Part shown: positions 24,198-38,600 of the stretch, piece by piece
How positions within the stretch are numbered: position 1 is the stretch's first letter
How the letters are laid out: each line of letters starts with the position of its first letter
Assembly (NCBI GenBank): GCA_905250075.1
Contig: CAJNOP010000498.1
Location: 12,524 to 76,523 of the forward strand
Source of the DNA: Rotaria sp. Silwood1
Lineage: Eukaryota > Rotifera > Eurotatoria > Philodinida > Philodinidae
Direction: 5' to 3'
Length of the DNA stretch: 64,000 bases
Program-made: the position numbers and the translations under genes
Notes under the pieces: model-generated
Told to the model about the DNA's origin: nothing
The model's database searches: none
The model's input: only the letters and a program-made list of their open reading frames with translations

Positions 24198-25990
24198 CGA
24201 CAAAAAAAACTTAATGAAATATTTTCAGTCCTATGAAATCTATTATAAGAAGCAATTCTTCTATAATGATTGTATTGTTCTTTATTGTCACTATGAATAG
24301 ACTTGAAATAAAGAATAGAGATTGTGAAATAGATCTATGCAGACTAGTTCAAAAAAATATTTTTTAATTCTCTTCAGGAAGTATAGAAAGAAAAAGTTAA
24401 TTGAAATTCTCAAATTGAAGTTTCTCACGCACTGAGTCAAAAACTAGAATCCATGATTTGAAATGCGGTAAGAATTCATTTAAGTTAACTTTTTCTATGA
24501 CCTCTGTCTATACACATCAGGATAATGGATTCAAATGAATACTTTTTGCATGTGGACTTCTTACTATTGTTAACGTTATATATATGAAAAGTAATTTTGA
24601 ACAGATCTTCATGGTTACAACCAACATGATCTATTTGATTGACTCAACCTAGAGATATTCAACATTTTTAATCTTAAAGCTATCGATTAAAGAGAAAAAT
24701 TCTTCAAAAAAACTTTTTACATTAATAAAGCTCCGTATAATTGCTGTGCAGAAACATGTTATTTTTGAAAAAATTTATAAAAGGATATTAATCTGCGAAT
24801 AGCATTTTTCTATGCGCTCAAAAAGGTAAAAATAAAAGGATCTAACTTGATTTTCTGAGTACATCACTATTTGAGACCAGAAAACATGAGATAAAATATT
24901 TGTGGTCTCAATACATATTCTACATAATTAAAAAACTTGATTTCTCAATCATTATTGCTTGTTGCATAGGTTGATGAAAAAACTAAATGTTATATACAAG
25001 TCTACATGATATATTATCATTAGAATTCACAGTGACTTTTCACTTATTAAAGAAGTCCATTACAAAACTACGAGTTAGTTTATGATAGAATTGCTTTTGT
25101 AAATATTCATAAATACATACGATTTTGACTATCCAATGTTTAAAATAAAAAAGAAAATTTTGAACATCGAACTCAACTTATAAGAATCAGACATTAGTTA
25201 TATTTACACAAGATTATAAAAAAATACAGTAAGAACTATCTAATTCATATATTAAAATATGATAGTAAACACTAAATAAAAATAGAAGGATTAAACAATC
25301 ACTACAATTAACAAATATGTGAACTGATATTCAAAAATATTTCTTTTTTTAATAATAAATAAAAATAATATATATATATCAGCGACTATACTTCTGAGAG
25401 TTCATATTCAAAAGTTTTCAATAATAAAACGAAGAGTTTTTTTTTACACCCAGAAATGATGTTCCTAAAATAGAACTAAGATTTTGAGAACATTAGAGCT
25501 TAAAGCATTCGAGGTTTAGTCGTCGATTATCTATGTATTTACATTTAAAATAATATTAATTTAATGTAAACATCTTGCCGTTAATTAATAATAAACAGAA
25601 GTGCTAAATGAATGTTTTGAAAATGTTACAGAACCTTAACATAAACGTCTATACAAAATTAGAAAGCAATTCAATAATATATAATTAGTAATAGTAATGA
25701 CTAAATTAATTGCGAATCTAAAAATAATAATTTCTTTTTTTTTTTGCTTGAAACAATCTTGTGAAATTCTTTTTTAATCACAATATGATATAGAAATAAA
25801 ATTTTTCTCACATTATCACATATCAATCTCAGCATGATGTCTTTCATTCATTCTTGTTCTCCCAATGGAACAATTAACACTAAACACATACTCTTCTCAT
25901 CTATTCATTCATAAAGACACAAACAAAATTCTATCTGAATCTTTTTTATTAATAAATAAATACACTGTATACAAAAAAAACAAAACAAGA
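24198..25990. other. AT-rich intergenic region
   Basis: No gene, repeat array or structured RNA was recognised. The last few hundred bases probably include the 3' UTR of the SH2 gene on the minus strand. Confidence 0.5.
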
Positions 25991-27235
25991 CTAGAATCGT
26001 ACAGAACGAATAATGTCTGATGATGATTGCTGTTGACTATTTAATGTTGAATGTATAAATGGTAATACAAGTGTAACAGGAAGATTTTCTCGCATGACTG
26101 TATGATGAATAACAAGTGTACTTAGATTAGAAAATATTTTTAATGAACCCTATAAGATATATACAAATAAGATCAAAGAAAATAATATTTATCAAAACAC
26201 ACCTTTATACAATAAGTATTATTTTCTATTGTTTGTTGAATAAAAAAATGTTCAATTAAATTTTTATTAGTTTTAATCGATAATATATATGGATTATTTG
26301 AACATTGATAATTACATCGAATAATAAATGATCCAATTAATTGATTATTATTATTTAAATATTCTTCACAAATATATTCAGGTAAACCTTCTTGATACCA
26401 TGCAGCAGCTGATAATAAATCTTGATCACTAAAATAAATAAAGAATAATATTGATTAAAAATTGTAATTTAAGATATATTCTTATCAGAACAGATGTTCA
26501 GGAAAAGCTATTCTCATCAATATAAAAATTCACTAGTGCGTTAATCAAGCATAGCTAACAATGAAAATTTGATTATCGTTACTATTGACACTCTATTGTC
26601 TTTCATATACGTAGAGGATCATTGCAATTAGATGCTGTGCGTTCAAGTGTGTGTGTGTGTAGACGAAACAACAATAATCTTCGGGCCATCTCTGTCTGCA
26701 CACACATACGTATATACATCTGTATGTAATTTGAGACATCACTATATTCATCACGCGATATGGATGAATGAATGAAAGTGAGTATGATCGTATTTCAAGG
26801 TCAAAAGAAAATACAAAAGACTTACTCTAGTCGATGACGTATTTGTTTTGGTGTATCAACAGACATAGAAATAATTGATTGAGAATCATATTGAATTTGT
26901 TTATTAATATTTAAACGAAATTTTTCAATTTGTTCATCTAAATTCCATACATTATCATAGATATCTGTATTATGATTATTAATTTCTGTTGTTGTTGTTG
27001 TTGTTGTTGTTGATGATAAGAGAAGTGATGCTAAACTTTTATGTCGAAATAATTTTTCTTTAATATATTTTGTTATACTACTACGACGATTAGATGATGA
27101 TGATGGTCGATCTGTTTGAGATAAACTTAAACGTGAACCATAACCAGATGAAGATGATAATGATATAGATGAAGATGAACTATTACAATCAAACCGAAAT
27201 GAATCGGTTGTTTGAAAACCATCAATTTTTTTCAT
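25991..27235 (-). CDS. SH2-domain adaptor-like protein
   Basis: Exons 26826-27235, 26203-26428 and 25991-26149 (introns of 397 and 53 nt) join to 264 aa. Residues 1-135 are low-complexity, rich in Ser and Thr, with a possible tyrosine site IYDNVW. Residues about 145-235 form an SH2 domain: AAWYQEGLPE, then GSFIIRC, whose Arg near 174 is the phosphotyrosine-binding FLVR arginine, then YILSIK, HFFIQQTIENNTYCI, and after the second intron GSLKIFSNLSTLVIHH. No kinase, SH3 or PH domain is present, so this is an adaptor with a C-terminal SH2, like the SHB/SHD group in layout, which is a tentative comparison. The ATG is preceded by TTTTTAG, and a likely non-coding upstream exon ends at about 27374 with GTAAGT, so the 5' UTR is probably spliced. 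Confidence 0.82.
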
Positions 27236-29450
27236 AGGAATCTAAAAATCATAATAAGAAATTTGCTATTAAATTATTTCTTTGCTCATAAAATGATTGA
27301 TAATATGTTCGATCGTCTATTCAATCTAATCTACATATAGAATCAATTATGTAATAGTGAAATAATACTTACATTGTGAATTCTATATCGACTCAGATTA
27401 ATATTCTTTTTGTTTCCCAGAACTAAAAAAAAAAGGGACTATTTTATTCAAGACAATCAATTAATAAACGATGATTAAAATACAAAAATTGATGCGTTTT
27501 TGTCTATGTGTGAAAAGCAGATGTTTGATTAAACACTAGTTTGTCAACAATGTATGAATCGCCTCCAAAAAAAAAATGAATGATAATGCAATTGAACTAT
27601 TATCAGAAGAAGAGAGAATCGCTTCCATTGTCTCTCTCTCTCTCTCTGTATTTTATCACGAAAGAAAAAAAAACTACATGTGTTCAAATATAAGAACGAG
27701 CAAAAAATATATATATTGAACTCATCAGATGGTTCAATTGTTTCTCATTATATATTGATTGATCGACCGTATCATCATATATATGTGAAAAAACGAAAAG
27801 CTTTTCTTCTATATATTCATGGTCTTTCCAATAATCATTGATTGATATACAACTTAAAAGATAAATAAAACATCTGTTCGATATTCGAAAATACTTGACT
27901 GACATAGATAAAAAAGAAAAAAAGAAGAGTTTGTTTTTTTGTTCAATACAAGAAAATATATAGACAGACGAACCCCAAAGCAATTATCATCAATACACAT
28001 TTTTCCACTTGTCTCGTTCTATTTTCTTTTTTTTTTTTTTTCTAATGAGTTTTGTCCTTATGCTGACCGACATTGAATAGAAGGAAGAAGAAAAAAAATT
28101 AATGACGGGAACTGGGTGGACAGATTATTATTTTGAGAAAGATAAAAAAAACCCAATGATGAGCATTTGCGTGTACTGATCAATGATGAACAACGGAAAT
28201 GACAACATACATGCAATCATTTGTCAGTTCTATTTTGTAGAAGAACAACATTTCTGCAGATTAAACTAAACATAGCATACAATTAATTTAAGAAATCATA
28301 GTTTTAATAGAAACATCTACAACAAGGATTTAATAATAAATGTTTCATAAATATATATTTCTATGATTATGAATTATGTGTGATTTATAATAGTATAGGA
28401 TTAATACTTCCTGTTATATTGTTTTATTTTATTTTTTAATTCAGAGTAATTAATCAAAATTTAATTTGAAATTTCCTTAAATATAAATTATCGATCTTTG
28501 AATCGAAAAAAGGCAAAAAAAAACACGATTGACATTAAATCATGACACGAAAGGTGTTTTGAAGGACAAAAAAAAAAAAAAAAATTTCCTATTTGTTTAT
28601 AAAATTTTTTCAAATTAAGCATGCCCTCTTTCAAAACTTCATTATAGTATATGTCATGCTCGTTTTTCAGTAGAATATATTCTTATGCAATAAAAAGAAT
28701 TTTTTTTGTTGAGTATTAAAACAGCTTCTTGACATATTAATTGAACTTCTATTTATCTTATTTCTATAATTGGACACTTAATATATAAAATATGATAAAA
28801 GTACATTTACTATCAAACAAGACAATATTATAAATATCTACTATTCAATCTTTTGATGTCAAAAAGAAAAATGTATTATTAATTTAAATATATCATGGAA
28901 TCTATAAAAGACAGTTTAATAACAAAGATGTTTTAATTCTAAATCTTTCATTATCAATTGTGCAAGTCTAGTTTTTTTTTCTAGCAATGAATTTAATATT
29001 GAACAAATGATAAAGTTCTTATATATATATTTTTGTTTTTCTTTTGTTCTCATATTAAATCAAAACAAGGTATCTTATCATCATAAGCACGTTTATTCAT
29101 ACTTCTCAAATATATATCTACCCTATGACAATAAACAATACCGCTTTAAGTTATTAAAAAAAAAAAATAATAGTATATTTTTTTATGAAAGAAAAAAAAA
29201 AAGACATTTTCTTTTTTTCTTATCGTCATCCATGTATAGGTCTTTACATTAGCCATTTTTTTGAGTGAATTTCTTTTCCTATGGCAAACATAAGTTTGTT
29301 GTTAATGGCTAAGGCATACTGATGTATCCATGGTGAACCAAAAAAGTTTTTTTTTTCTCCTTTTTTTTTTTTAATCGACATTTGGCATATAGTGTTTAAA
29401 AAGTACACTTTTACTTTGTAGAATTCTATTTGTGCAGTTTATTTTCATCA
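27236..29450. other. AT-rich intergenic region between divergent genes
   Basis: The SH2 gene (minus) and the calmodulin-like gene (plus) diverge from here, so both promoters should lie in it. There are long A/T runs and a CT dinucleotide run near 27633. The ORFs inside (27684-27983 minus, 29007-29252 plus) are low-complexity Phe/Lys/Ile translations without family resemblance. Confidence 0.5.
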
Positions 29451-30010
29451 ATGTCTAGCTCACTGACAAGCGCACAACATCAAGAATTACGAGATGCTTT
29501 CGATATATTCGATTCAGGTATATGAAAATAATAAAAAAAAAAGGATAATTTTATTATTTATTTATCAATAGATAAATCTGGTAAAATATCTGAAAAAGAA
29601 TTAGAAAAAGTTCTTAAGGCATTAAATATTAATGTCAGTGGTAATCAATTAAAAAAATTAGTTAATGAAATGGATACAAATAAAAGTGGTATGTAGAATG
29701 ATTTAATTTAAAAAAAGAAAAAACCTTTTTTTTTATTTTTCAATTCAAAATAGGTCAAATTGAATTTGATGAATTTTGTCGTGTTATGGCTGATGCATTT
29801 TTTAAAAAACATTCTCATGATGAATTACGTGCTGCTTTTCGTCAATTTGATCAAGATGGTTCAGGTTATATTCAAGCAAATGAACTTGAAACTATTATGG
29901 CAAAAATGGGCAAACGTTTTAATAAATCTCAAATCGATGGTTTAGTTAAATCTTTAGATACAAGTGGTGATGGAAAAATTTCATTTGATGAATTCGTTAA
30001 ATTATTTTAA
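29451..30010 (+). CDS. Calmodulin-like four-EF-hand protein
   Basis: Exons 29451-29517, 29572-29688 and 29754-30010 with introns of 54 and 65 nt join to 146 aa, the size of calmodulin or troponin C. The four calcium loops, all with intact acidic ligands, are DSDKSGKISEKE, DTNKSGQIEFDE, DQDGSGYIQANE and DTSGDGKISFDE. Two introns cut the first two loops at matching places (after the first codons of the loop in EF1, at the Ser-Gly in EF2). Sequence between hands is diverged from true calmodulin (MADAFFKKHSHDELRAAF), so it is a calmodulin-like or troponin-C-like sensor and not the canonical protein. It converges with the opsin gene, with stop codons 100 bp apart. Confidence 0.92.
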
Positions 30011-30109
30011 ACAAGATTGTCACAAACTAGTTTATTTTCTTTTGCTTTTTATGTCATTTTAATTACGAAATATTAATTAAAAAACAGAAATTTTTCTTTT
30101 TTGATAAAA

Positions 30110-31569
30110 TTAATTTTGACGAGAACTTGGTGTTGATGTTAATGGTAATTGAACTGTAGAAAATGGATAAATTGAATAATGTGTTCGATCAGATGTTCTA
30201 TCTAAAAATTAATAAATTTTTATCATACACAAAAAAAAGAAAAATATGTATATACTTGTTTCTTTCGAACGATAATTTCTACAACATGGAAGATAATAAC
30301 GAATATTTCCATTACGTACTACATAAATAATAGGATTCCATCTAAATAATAAAAATAAAAACAATTTGTTTCTAAATAAATGAATAGAAAAACAAAACTT
30401 ACACAACACTTGTTTTAGCAAATAATGCTGGTATTGTTCCAAGAATAGGCGAAAAATACTTACCATCAATAAAAGCACGAATAAAACTCATTATTGCATA
30501 TGGAGTCCAAGCAAGAAGATAACCACCTTAAAAATATATAAAATTCAATTCTTTTTTTCTTTTTTTCATTTTATTTAAATTTCTATAATAATTACTAATA
30601 ATAAAAATAACAGTATATGTCATACGACATTCAATTAAATATTGACGTTGAGTATGAGATTCATCTAAATTTATACTTATACGACGTCGACGTTCACGAA
30701 TCTAAATAAAAAAAAAAAGAAACATATTTTATATTCTCTTGATTTTTATTTATTTTCGAAAAAATTTACTTACCACATGAAAAACACGAATATTTGTTAT
30801 AATAATAATAATAACTGGTATTAGAAAAACAAATAGAAAAATTGTTATATTATAACTAACAACATTCAATGATCGATCTTCCCATTTTATACTACAAGAT
30901 GCTCCAACACCCTATAAATTAAATTATTATATTTTAAAAGTAACAACAAAATTAAAAAAAAAACAAACTTCATAATCATAACTTGACCATCCAATAAGAG
31001 GAAGTAATGTCCAAAATAAAGCTAATAAATAAATACATAAAATAATTATATAAGCATATTTTATTTTTATAAATGATGTTGAAAATAATCTTGTTACAAC
31101 AAAATATCTATTTAAATACAAAAAAAAAATATTTCTATAATCAAATTTTATGTTTTTTTTTAAATACCTATCAATTGAAATTAAACATAACATATACATA
31201 TTTGAACAACCAGCAAAATAAGCTACAATAGCTTCGAATACACAACCAACATAACTAAAAATCCATCTAAAAAAAAAAATTAATGAAAAAATATATAAAT
31301 ATTTTTAATAAAGATTTTAACCTGCATCCAATAAGTGCAATAGTTGGTAATGGTATTTCAAATAAAGCTCCAAAAAAATCTACTAATACTAAACCACAAA
31401 TAAATATATTTGTTGATGATTGTCGTAAATTTTTATATCGTATAAATACATATAATACATAAGCATTTAAACTTGTACCAAGAATCCAAAGAACTAATAA
31501 ATAATATCCAAGAGGACGTAAAATATAACATGGTTCTAATTGTTTTGATAAAGATATTGATACATTCAT
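30110..31569 (-). CDS. Opsin (retinal-binding G-protein-coupled receptor)
   Basis: Eight exons (31322-31569, 31168-31266, 30969-31107, 30774-30911, 30596-30701, 30403-30526, 30256-30341, 30110-30201), with introns of 54-72 nt, join to 343 aa with seven membrane segments. Key residues: retinal-binding Lys281 in ALFAKTSVVWNPIIY; NPIIY (287-291); DRY (115-117); the disulphide pair Cys91 and Cys168 (GASC); Glu94, aligned with bovine rhodopsin Glu113 by its distance from Cys91 and DRY; and Glu162, aligned with Glu181 (WSSYDYEGVG). The tripeptide after NPxxY is NGN where c-opsins have NKQ. This light receptor should couple to a G protein in a photoreceptor or ciliary membrane. The Glu113 equivalent suggests a c-opsin or xenopsin relative and not an r-opsin; a tree is needed to settle it. 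Confidence 0.88.
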
Positions 31570-33191
31570 TATATAAAAATGATTAATATTATTGTTTAAC
31601 TAATAGTTTTAAAAAGGAAAAAAAACAAGAAACAGTAATTATAAGATAAAAATAAAAAAAACAAAAAAAGGAAAATTGCTCTAAACTGAGATGAGAAAAA
31701 AAACGTTATCCTATATTATATAAACTCAAGCAACATTAAAAATAAGAAAAAGAGAACTTATGAACGTAAAAAAAAAGATGGAAAAGTTGGAAAATTTTTT
31801 CATACTGAAGATTTATTTGCTCTTTCTCTTCGTCTAATTGTGTTCTATGTCATAATTGTCTTTTTTGTTTTAGTATTTTCTCTATTCATTATAGTCTTTG
31901 CCATAAGATAAAGTAAAAAATATAGATGTTTTATTAATATTCAACAAGCTGATTAATTATAATACAATCCCAGAATAGAACAACTAATTTTTTTTTGTTT
32001 TTATGATAAAATATATCTATGAAATCTGACCAAGATCTCCTTGTAATTTGATATGATATTATATTCTTTTATTTTATTAATTATTCATAAATATGTCTTT
32101 TGTATAATTAATAAATAATGAAACTATTTTTTTTCTTTTCTTTTGATATAAAAGAAAATATACTATACGAAACTCTTACTCATATTACTTAATAAATTCT
32201 ATGAAAATTTATTAGATAGGTATATGAATTGAAAATTGTATTTTATATAGTGTAAACTCAAACTGTTGATATATTAATTGTAGTATTAAAGTCAGCATGA
32301 ATAAATACTTCTTCGTCTTTTTTTTTTTTTTTTTTATATACTCTAATTTTCATATTGGTCATGCTTAATCTCTTGAAAAAAAAGAGATAGACCGAAGTTT
32401 CCGACGCAGTGATAATAGAAAAGACTCATTATCAATTTTACACTTGTCTGATTTAAGACTGGCTTTTGTACTTATATTTAAATTAACATAAAAGTTTGAG
32501 ACAAAGAAGAATCATGAATGCAGTTAATAAAAAAGTTATCATGAATAGTAGATAAAAAAAAAAATGCTTGAATAGAAATGTTTTATTTAATTATTTCTAT
32601 ATAATGTACATGAATATATTAAATTGATATGAATATGTTTTCGTTTCTTTTATTCGATTTATCAATTAAATAAGTGCTATATTGAATGTTAATTATATTC
32701 AATTAATTTTTCTTTTAATTTATCATTATATTTTCATTGTCATATAAAAATCTAGTCAAGCGATAATAAATTATAATCTTTTGACATGTCATTTTGCTCA
32801 TCGAATGCTTTATTATATAAAAAATATATCTTTTTTTTTTTTTTATTATTTATATTCGGTTGAAAGAATAAAACAAAAAATTTTCATTTAATATTTTATA
32901 ATCATTTGATGTTTATAAGTAAACATCAAAAACAGGTTAAATTTCATTGACATTCAAAACTCATTTTCTTTTTTCAGAAGGTCAACTAGGAACTTTTTTT
33001 TTTTGTTTTATATGTTAGACTCATATTTATTATGAACATTCATTTAATTGAATATAATCATCTATATTATTAATAATTAGATTCAAACTATTGAATTCAT
33101 ATATTCATTGATGTTATTTATTTAAAGAAAAAAGAAGAACAAATATACATTGATATATATATATATATGAATTTATTTGTCTTTTGATTAT
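31570..33191. other. AT-rich intergenic region
   Basis: No supported gene, only long homopolymer A/T runs. It contains the opsin upstream region and the 3' flank of the DUF4139-like gene. Confidence 0.5.
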
Positions 33192-34687
33192 TTATTTATA
33201 AAGATTATATGTAATTTTATTTGTAATTAAATAATAACTAATTATTTTTTGTATACGTTGACATGGAATAATAAAATATCCTCGTAAATCAGTACCATAA
33301 GAAATAAGATCTGGTAAATTTTTATTATCTTTTGATTTTGAAATTTTTTTTATTTGATAATATTTTAATGATTTAAATGATTCAATAAAATATAGATGAA
33401 TATCATGAGATAATTTATAATTTTCAAATATATATTCAATATAATATGTTATATATTCATTATTTGGATTATCTTCAATTATAGTAACTTGTCGATGATA
33501 TATAACATCACTATCATAACCAAATTTCATCATATATATTTCACCTTGTGTTATATCAGGTAAATTTATTTGACCAATAAGTCTTCCTTGTTCATATAAT
33601 GTTAAATGACCATTTGGAATAAAATTATTATATGATGTTAAATTAAATGCATTAATTAATTTACCATTTGAATTTATTATTGAAAATTCTGATGAATAAT
33701 AAAGAAATTGTTCAATTGTAATATTTGTTTCAAAAAATTTTATTGATTTTATTGAATGTGATGGTATTATCATTGATGATGATAATGATAATTGATATAC
33801 ATGTGTACTACTAACTTGTTCATCTAATGCATGAATAAAATTATTATCAATTGAATTTGATGTTAGAGGAAGAGGACCATTTGTTAAATATAATGAATTT
33901 GAACGTAAATATTCTATTGGTCTTTGATTTAAATTTCTATCTCCTAAAGATTAAAAATAAAAGAGACTAAAAAAAAAAAATAAACGATTTTACCAGCAAT
34001 AAATTCAGCTGATTCAATAATAATTGATTGTTCACCATTATTACGTATATCAGCATAGGCTTGCATTTCTGGTTGTTTATTAGTATTAAATAATGATAAA
34101 TCAAGTGTATATCGTGGTATCCATTGAATATTTTTATTAATATATGATAAAAGTGGTGTTTGAATTTGACTATCTATTGTAAATAATGATTTACATTTAA
34201 ATATAACTTCATAATAAGGCATAATAGGTATTTGATTTAAATATTCAATATCAGTATATGATGATAAATAAAAATAATGATTTGGTTTTTGAACATGACG
34301 AAAAATATTATTTTTTGCATCAAAAAGTTCAATTTCAATACCATCATTATCTTTTAAATCACGATGATAAATATATCGTGTACCATTAATTTCAAAATTT
34401 GGTGTTGAATGATAAATAATTGTTCGTTCAAGAATATTAATATTTAATATTGTTATTGAATCTTCAACTATTTGTAAATATTCTTTTTCATTAAATAAAA
34501 ATCGATAATATTCAATTGATTGTTCATGATTTAATTTTGTTTTATATGATTTTAATAATATTGGACGATATAATTGAACAAAATTAGAATAAAAACGTGC
34601 AAGTACATATTGTTCACTACTTTCAGATAAATCTGATATTGTTAATGTGATAATTGATAATAATAAAGTTATTATTAATGAAGTCAT
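33192..34687 (-). CDS. Secreted DUF4139-like protein
   Basis: Exons 33994-34687 and 33192-33943 with a 50-nt intron give 481 aa. The N-terminus (MTSLIITLLLSIITLTISD) is a signal peptide, so the protein enters the secretory route. The middle carries the DUF4139 pattern: IQWIPRYTLDL, MQAYADIRNNGEQSI, AEFIAG, and later GRLIGQINLPDITQGE followed by MKFGYDSDVIYHRQV. The C-terminal part continues as beta-rich sequence (EYIEYIFENYKLS) without a membrane anchor. The biochemical function of the family is not established, and related animal proteins usually also carry an N-terminal DUF4140 domain, which I do not clearly see. The family call comes from pattern recognition only. Confidence 0.7.
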
Positions 34688-35658
34688 GTAGATAGGCTTA
34701 GTAAAGAAGAAAAAAAATAATTCGTGAAAATAATCGCCTATATATACGTAGACGAATAAGAATCTAGAATATCATTCTATAGACTAATACATAAATGAAC
34801 TAAAGTTAAATCGAGGGTTTACTATACATATATGTCATGCATTCAACTTATGGTTTAACATTGTTTAAAAACAAAAGAAATGAATATCCTATGTTGAATA
34901 AAATACAATTTTAAAAAGTACATTTTTCTACAAATATGGATTTAATTCTAGTTTGAAATACAAAGTACGACTATATGACCTAGATCTTTTACAACATATT
35001 TTTGAATAAAACTTGTGAATAGATGATTATGTGCTTTATTAGCCTCATTATATAGTTCATATTTGTACCTTTAGGTTTTTTGTTTAAATAATTTTGTCAT
35101 TGTTAGAAACACATACGAATATATATGTTAAAGAGCAGAAATGATTAAGCGCTTGTTATGATCATAATTCATTCTATACAAATCTTGAAGTACAATGAAG
35201 TATTTCGGCACTATTATCAAGCACACTTATATATAATGAACTCTTCGATTATTTTTTCTTGTAATATATGTTAATTATAGATTATGAAATATAGTATGTA
35301 CTAAATCGGAACTCTCGCGTTCAATATTTGAGTTCAAGAATTAAAATTAATTAGTTCTGAATAATGCTAAATATTTGACGTTATTATCTAAGCATTTCAT
35401 AAGCTATATAAGTAATTATAAAAGATTTGAATTAACTATTTAAATTTAATCTTTGAATTTCAGTTCGGTGCATTTCTTCATTATTTTTATTAATTCAAAG
35501 TACAAACTTTGTTGTTTAATAAGCTTCTTTTCTTGATACTCTCTCTTTCTCTTAATGATTAACTATTAATTTTTAATTAATATTGTTTTATTAAATAATT
35601 TTTCAAAGAATAAAACAAACATCACAATCGATTTGGAAAAAATTTGTTAGGTTTTTTT
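34688..35658. other. AT-rich intergenic region
   Basis: Nothing recognisable. It separates the DUF4139-like gene start from the PIGN stop codon. Confidence 0.5.
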
Positions 35659-38600
35659 TTAACTAGGTAAATGTAATTCTTTTTTTAATAATAAACTTGA
35701 AAGAAAATGAAATGCTGTTAAAATAACAATCATTGCCATAAGTATAACATAACGACTTATACTTTCACCAATATCTAACCAACTACCTTGAGTTTTAATT
35801 AAAAAAAATAATTCAATGGCTAATAAATCACATATAATTAATGTATATAAACGAAAATTTTTAATCATATTAGGATTTTTAATAATATATGCTGTTGCAC
35901 ATGTAACAATAAGTATTGGTAATATACATTTAAATATAATAATAAAACTCATTATAAATGGATTAAATATTGTTAAAAAACAATAAACATTTGATGGATC
36001 AAATGAATTAATTGATGCAAAATTTCCAGTACCAAAAAAAGCAAGAAAAATAAAAAGTAATGATTGAAATGTAAATAAACGAATATTTTCTTCTTGTTGT
36101 TGTTGTTGTTGTTCATATGTTATTATCCATGTTAACATTAATAAACAAAGAAATAAAACAAATAATGATTCATATTGTGTTGATAATAATATATAAATTG
36201 TTAATATTGATGTAAATATAATAATAAGTCGTTTTAAACGATATATTGATGAAGAAAAAAATGGTAATAAACATGATATTATTAAAAGTATCCAACTAAG
36301 TATATGAATTAATAATGAACGAATTAATAAATAATGTACAAAATAATTATCAATTATAGCAAGTATTAAACAAATACGTTGAATATAATAAATATTTAAT
36401 TGTTGATATTCAGATTTAAAATAAAGATAATGTAATATTAATATTATTATACCAGATAATACAGTACACCATGATAATGTTATTTTAATTGTACCAACTG
36501 TTGGTAAAAATGGAAAAATAAGAATAATTATAAGTAAAATAGCATAAGCTAATCGACGACGATCATGTAATAAAGATCTAAACGAAAACAAACAAAAAAA
36601 CCCATTGTTGTTCTAATGTCTGAGATATGATGAAACTAAAAAAAAGTGAGTAGTGTCACATATACAAAATTTTGGAGATGCGCCCACATCTCTCGCAGGA
36701 GATTCCGCATCTCCCACAGGAGACTCCGTAATATCCGCAGGAGATTCCTCATCTCCCGCGCTAGACGTGGATGCATCTCCAAAATTTTGGATATGTGACA
36801 CTGCTGAAAAAAGTAGTTCAAGTCTAATTGTTTTTGTTTTTTTTACTATTTACCCTTGCCAACGTCGAATAGAATCAATAAATAATAAGAAAACACCTAT
36901 TGACATTGTCCAACGATAAAAAAATGGTAAAATATATGTTTGTAAAAAAATTCCAATTATAATTAAATTTAACCAAAATGAAAAATAGTTTATCTGACTA
37001 AGAATTTTTTGTTGTATCCAATGAATAGTAAAATTAATTGAAATCCATGTATGTATACAAACAAGTGCTGGATATAATAAATATGTCCATGGTGATTGTT
37101 CAATTAATAAAAGAATAAAAATTAAAATAGATACTATTTTACATAACAAAGCTATTGATGATGATGATGATGATTTAATTGGATTTAATTGATATAAAAT
37201 TGTACAAATAGATGTCAAAAATCCAGTAGTAATCAATATACTAAGTAAAAAACGTCGATATGTATGATAATAATGACTAGCTAAAGCAACACGATGCATA
37301 AAATCTATTTAAAATATAAACAAAATTTCAATAAATTTTTTATTCTTGTTTGTTTACCTTTAATATCATCTCGAATTTGATATAAATTCATATAACCTTC
37401 AACTGTTTCCATACGTTGAAAAAATTTTTCTTCATTTAAATTATATGGTTTAAAAAATAATAAACGTTGTTTTAATGAATTATATTGTTTATGTACTTGT
37501 TCAAGTAATTGTCGAGCATTTTGAAGATAAGCCTGAAGAAGATCTTCATCAATAGGTAATAAATAATCAATCGGTAAATGACCAACTGAATTTATTGAAT
37601 AATCAAGTCCAAGAAAATAAGACATTAATGGACATAAATCTGCTTGTTCAATATGAACATTTGTATGACGTGATGAACGAATACCTGAACCCCAAACAAG
37701 TAATGGTGTTAAAGTTTCTGTATCATCACCAGCACCATGTGAACCCCAATCAGTCATACCTAAAAAAAAAGAAAAATGTCTTTTTTTTTTTCTTTCTTTC
37801 TTTCTTTCTCTAAATAAATTAATTTACCATGATCAGATGTAAATACATATGTAGTTTTTTGATCATATTTATAATAATTTTCAATTAAATTTTCTAATCG
37901 TTGAATAATTCCATCGACAATATAAATATTTTTCATATAAATATTTGACCATGGTTTATATGAATGACCATTTGTATCAATACCAAGTAAATGAAAAAAA
38001 AAGATTATTTTATCTTTATTTAATTCATTTTTATATGTATTATTTAATAAAAATTTTTCAAATTGTCTTTCAACCCAAAGATCTAATTCATGTGCACGAT
38101 CATTACCAAATACTTCATTATTAGAATTATAACATTCAATATAAAAATGTTCATATGATTGACCACGTTTAAACATTGGAACTATATCAGGACTACCAAA
38201 ACCAAATGTATATGTACTTCGATTAAATATTGAATCAAATTCAACTAGCAAAATAATCATATTAATATGAATAAAACTTTAAAGAGATCAAAATGATGAT
38301 AGTAATGAATTTTTTTGATAGTTTAGATCATTCGATAGAGAATTTTTTGGTTTTACAAAAACAAAATCTTTAGAATGTCTTCAATAGTATAGAGTCTATG
38401 ACGAAGATAAAATAACGAATTCTTTCATATGTTGACTATGTCCTTTTTTTTTTGTTTGGGTGCCAAGTATGATTTTGTACGTCATTTTTTTCTTTCCTTA
38501 TTTATGAAGTAAATACAATGTATTTTTCTAATGTTTCATACATGTTTCCTTATAACACTTTTTGCTCTTTATATATATAACAGAAACAAAAAAAAATAGA

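Noticed and set aside
27684..27983. 99-codon hydrophobic ORF on the minus strand
   Set aside because: AT-rich chance frame with no conserved motif; the nearby spliced SH2 gene explains transcription in this region.
36613..36919. Two ORFs on opposite strands both giving SHIQNFGDA...
   Set aside because: The match arises because the MITE is palindromic. It is intronic, lacks ATG starts on the plus strand and is not a protein gene.
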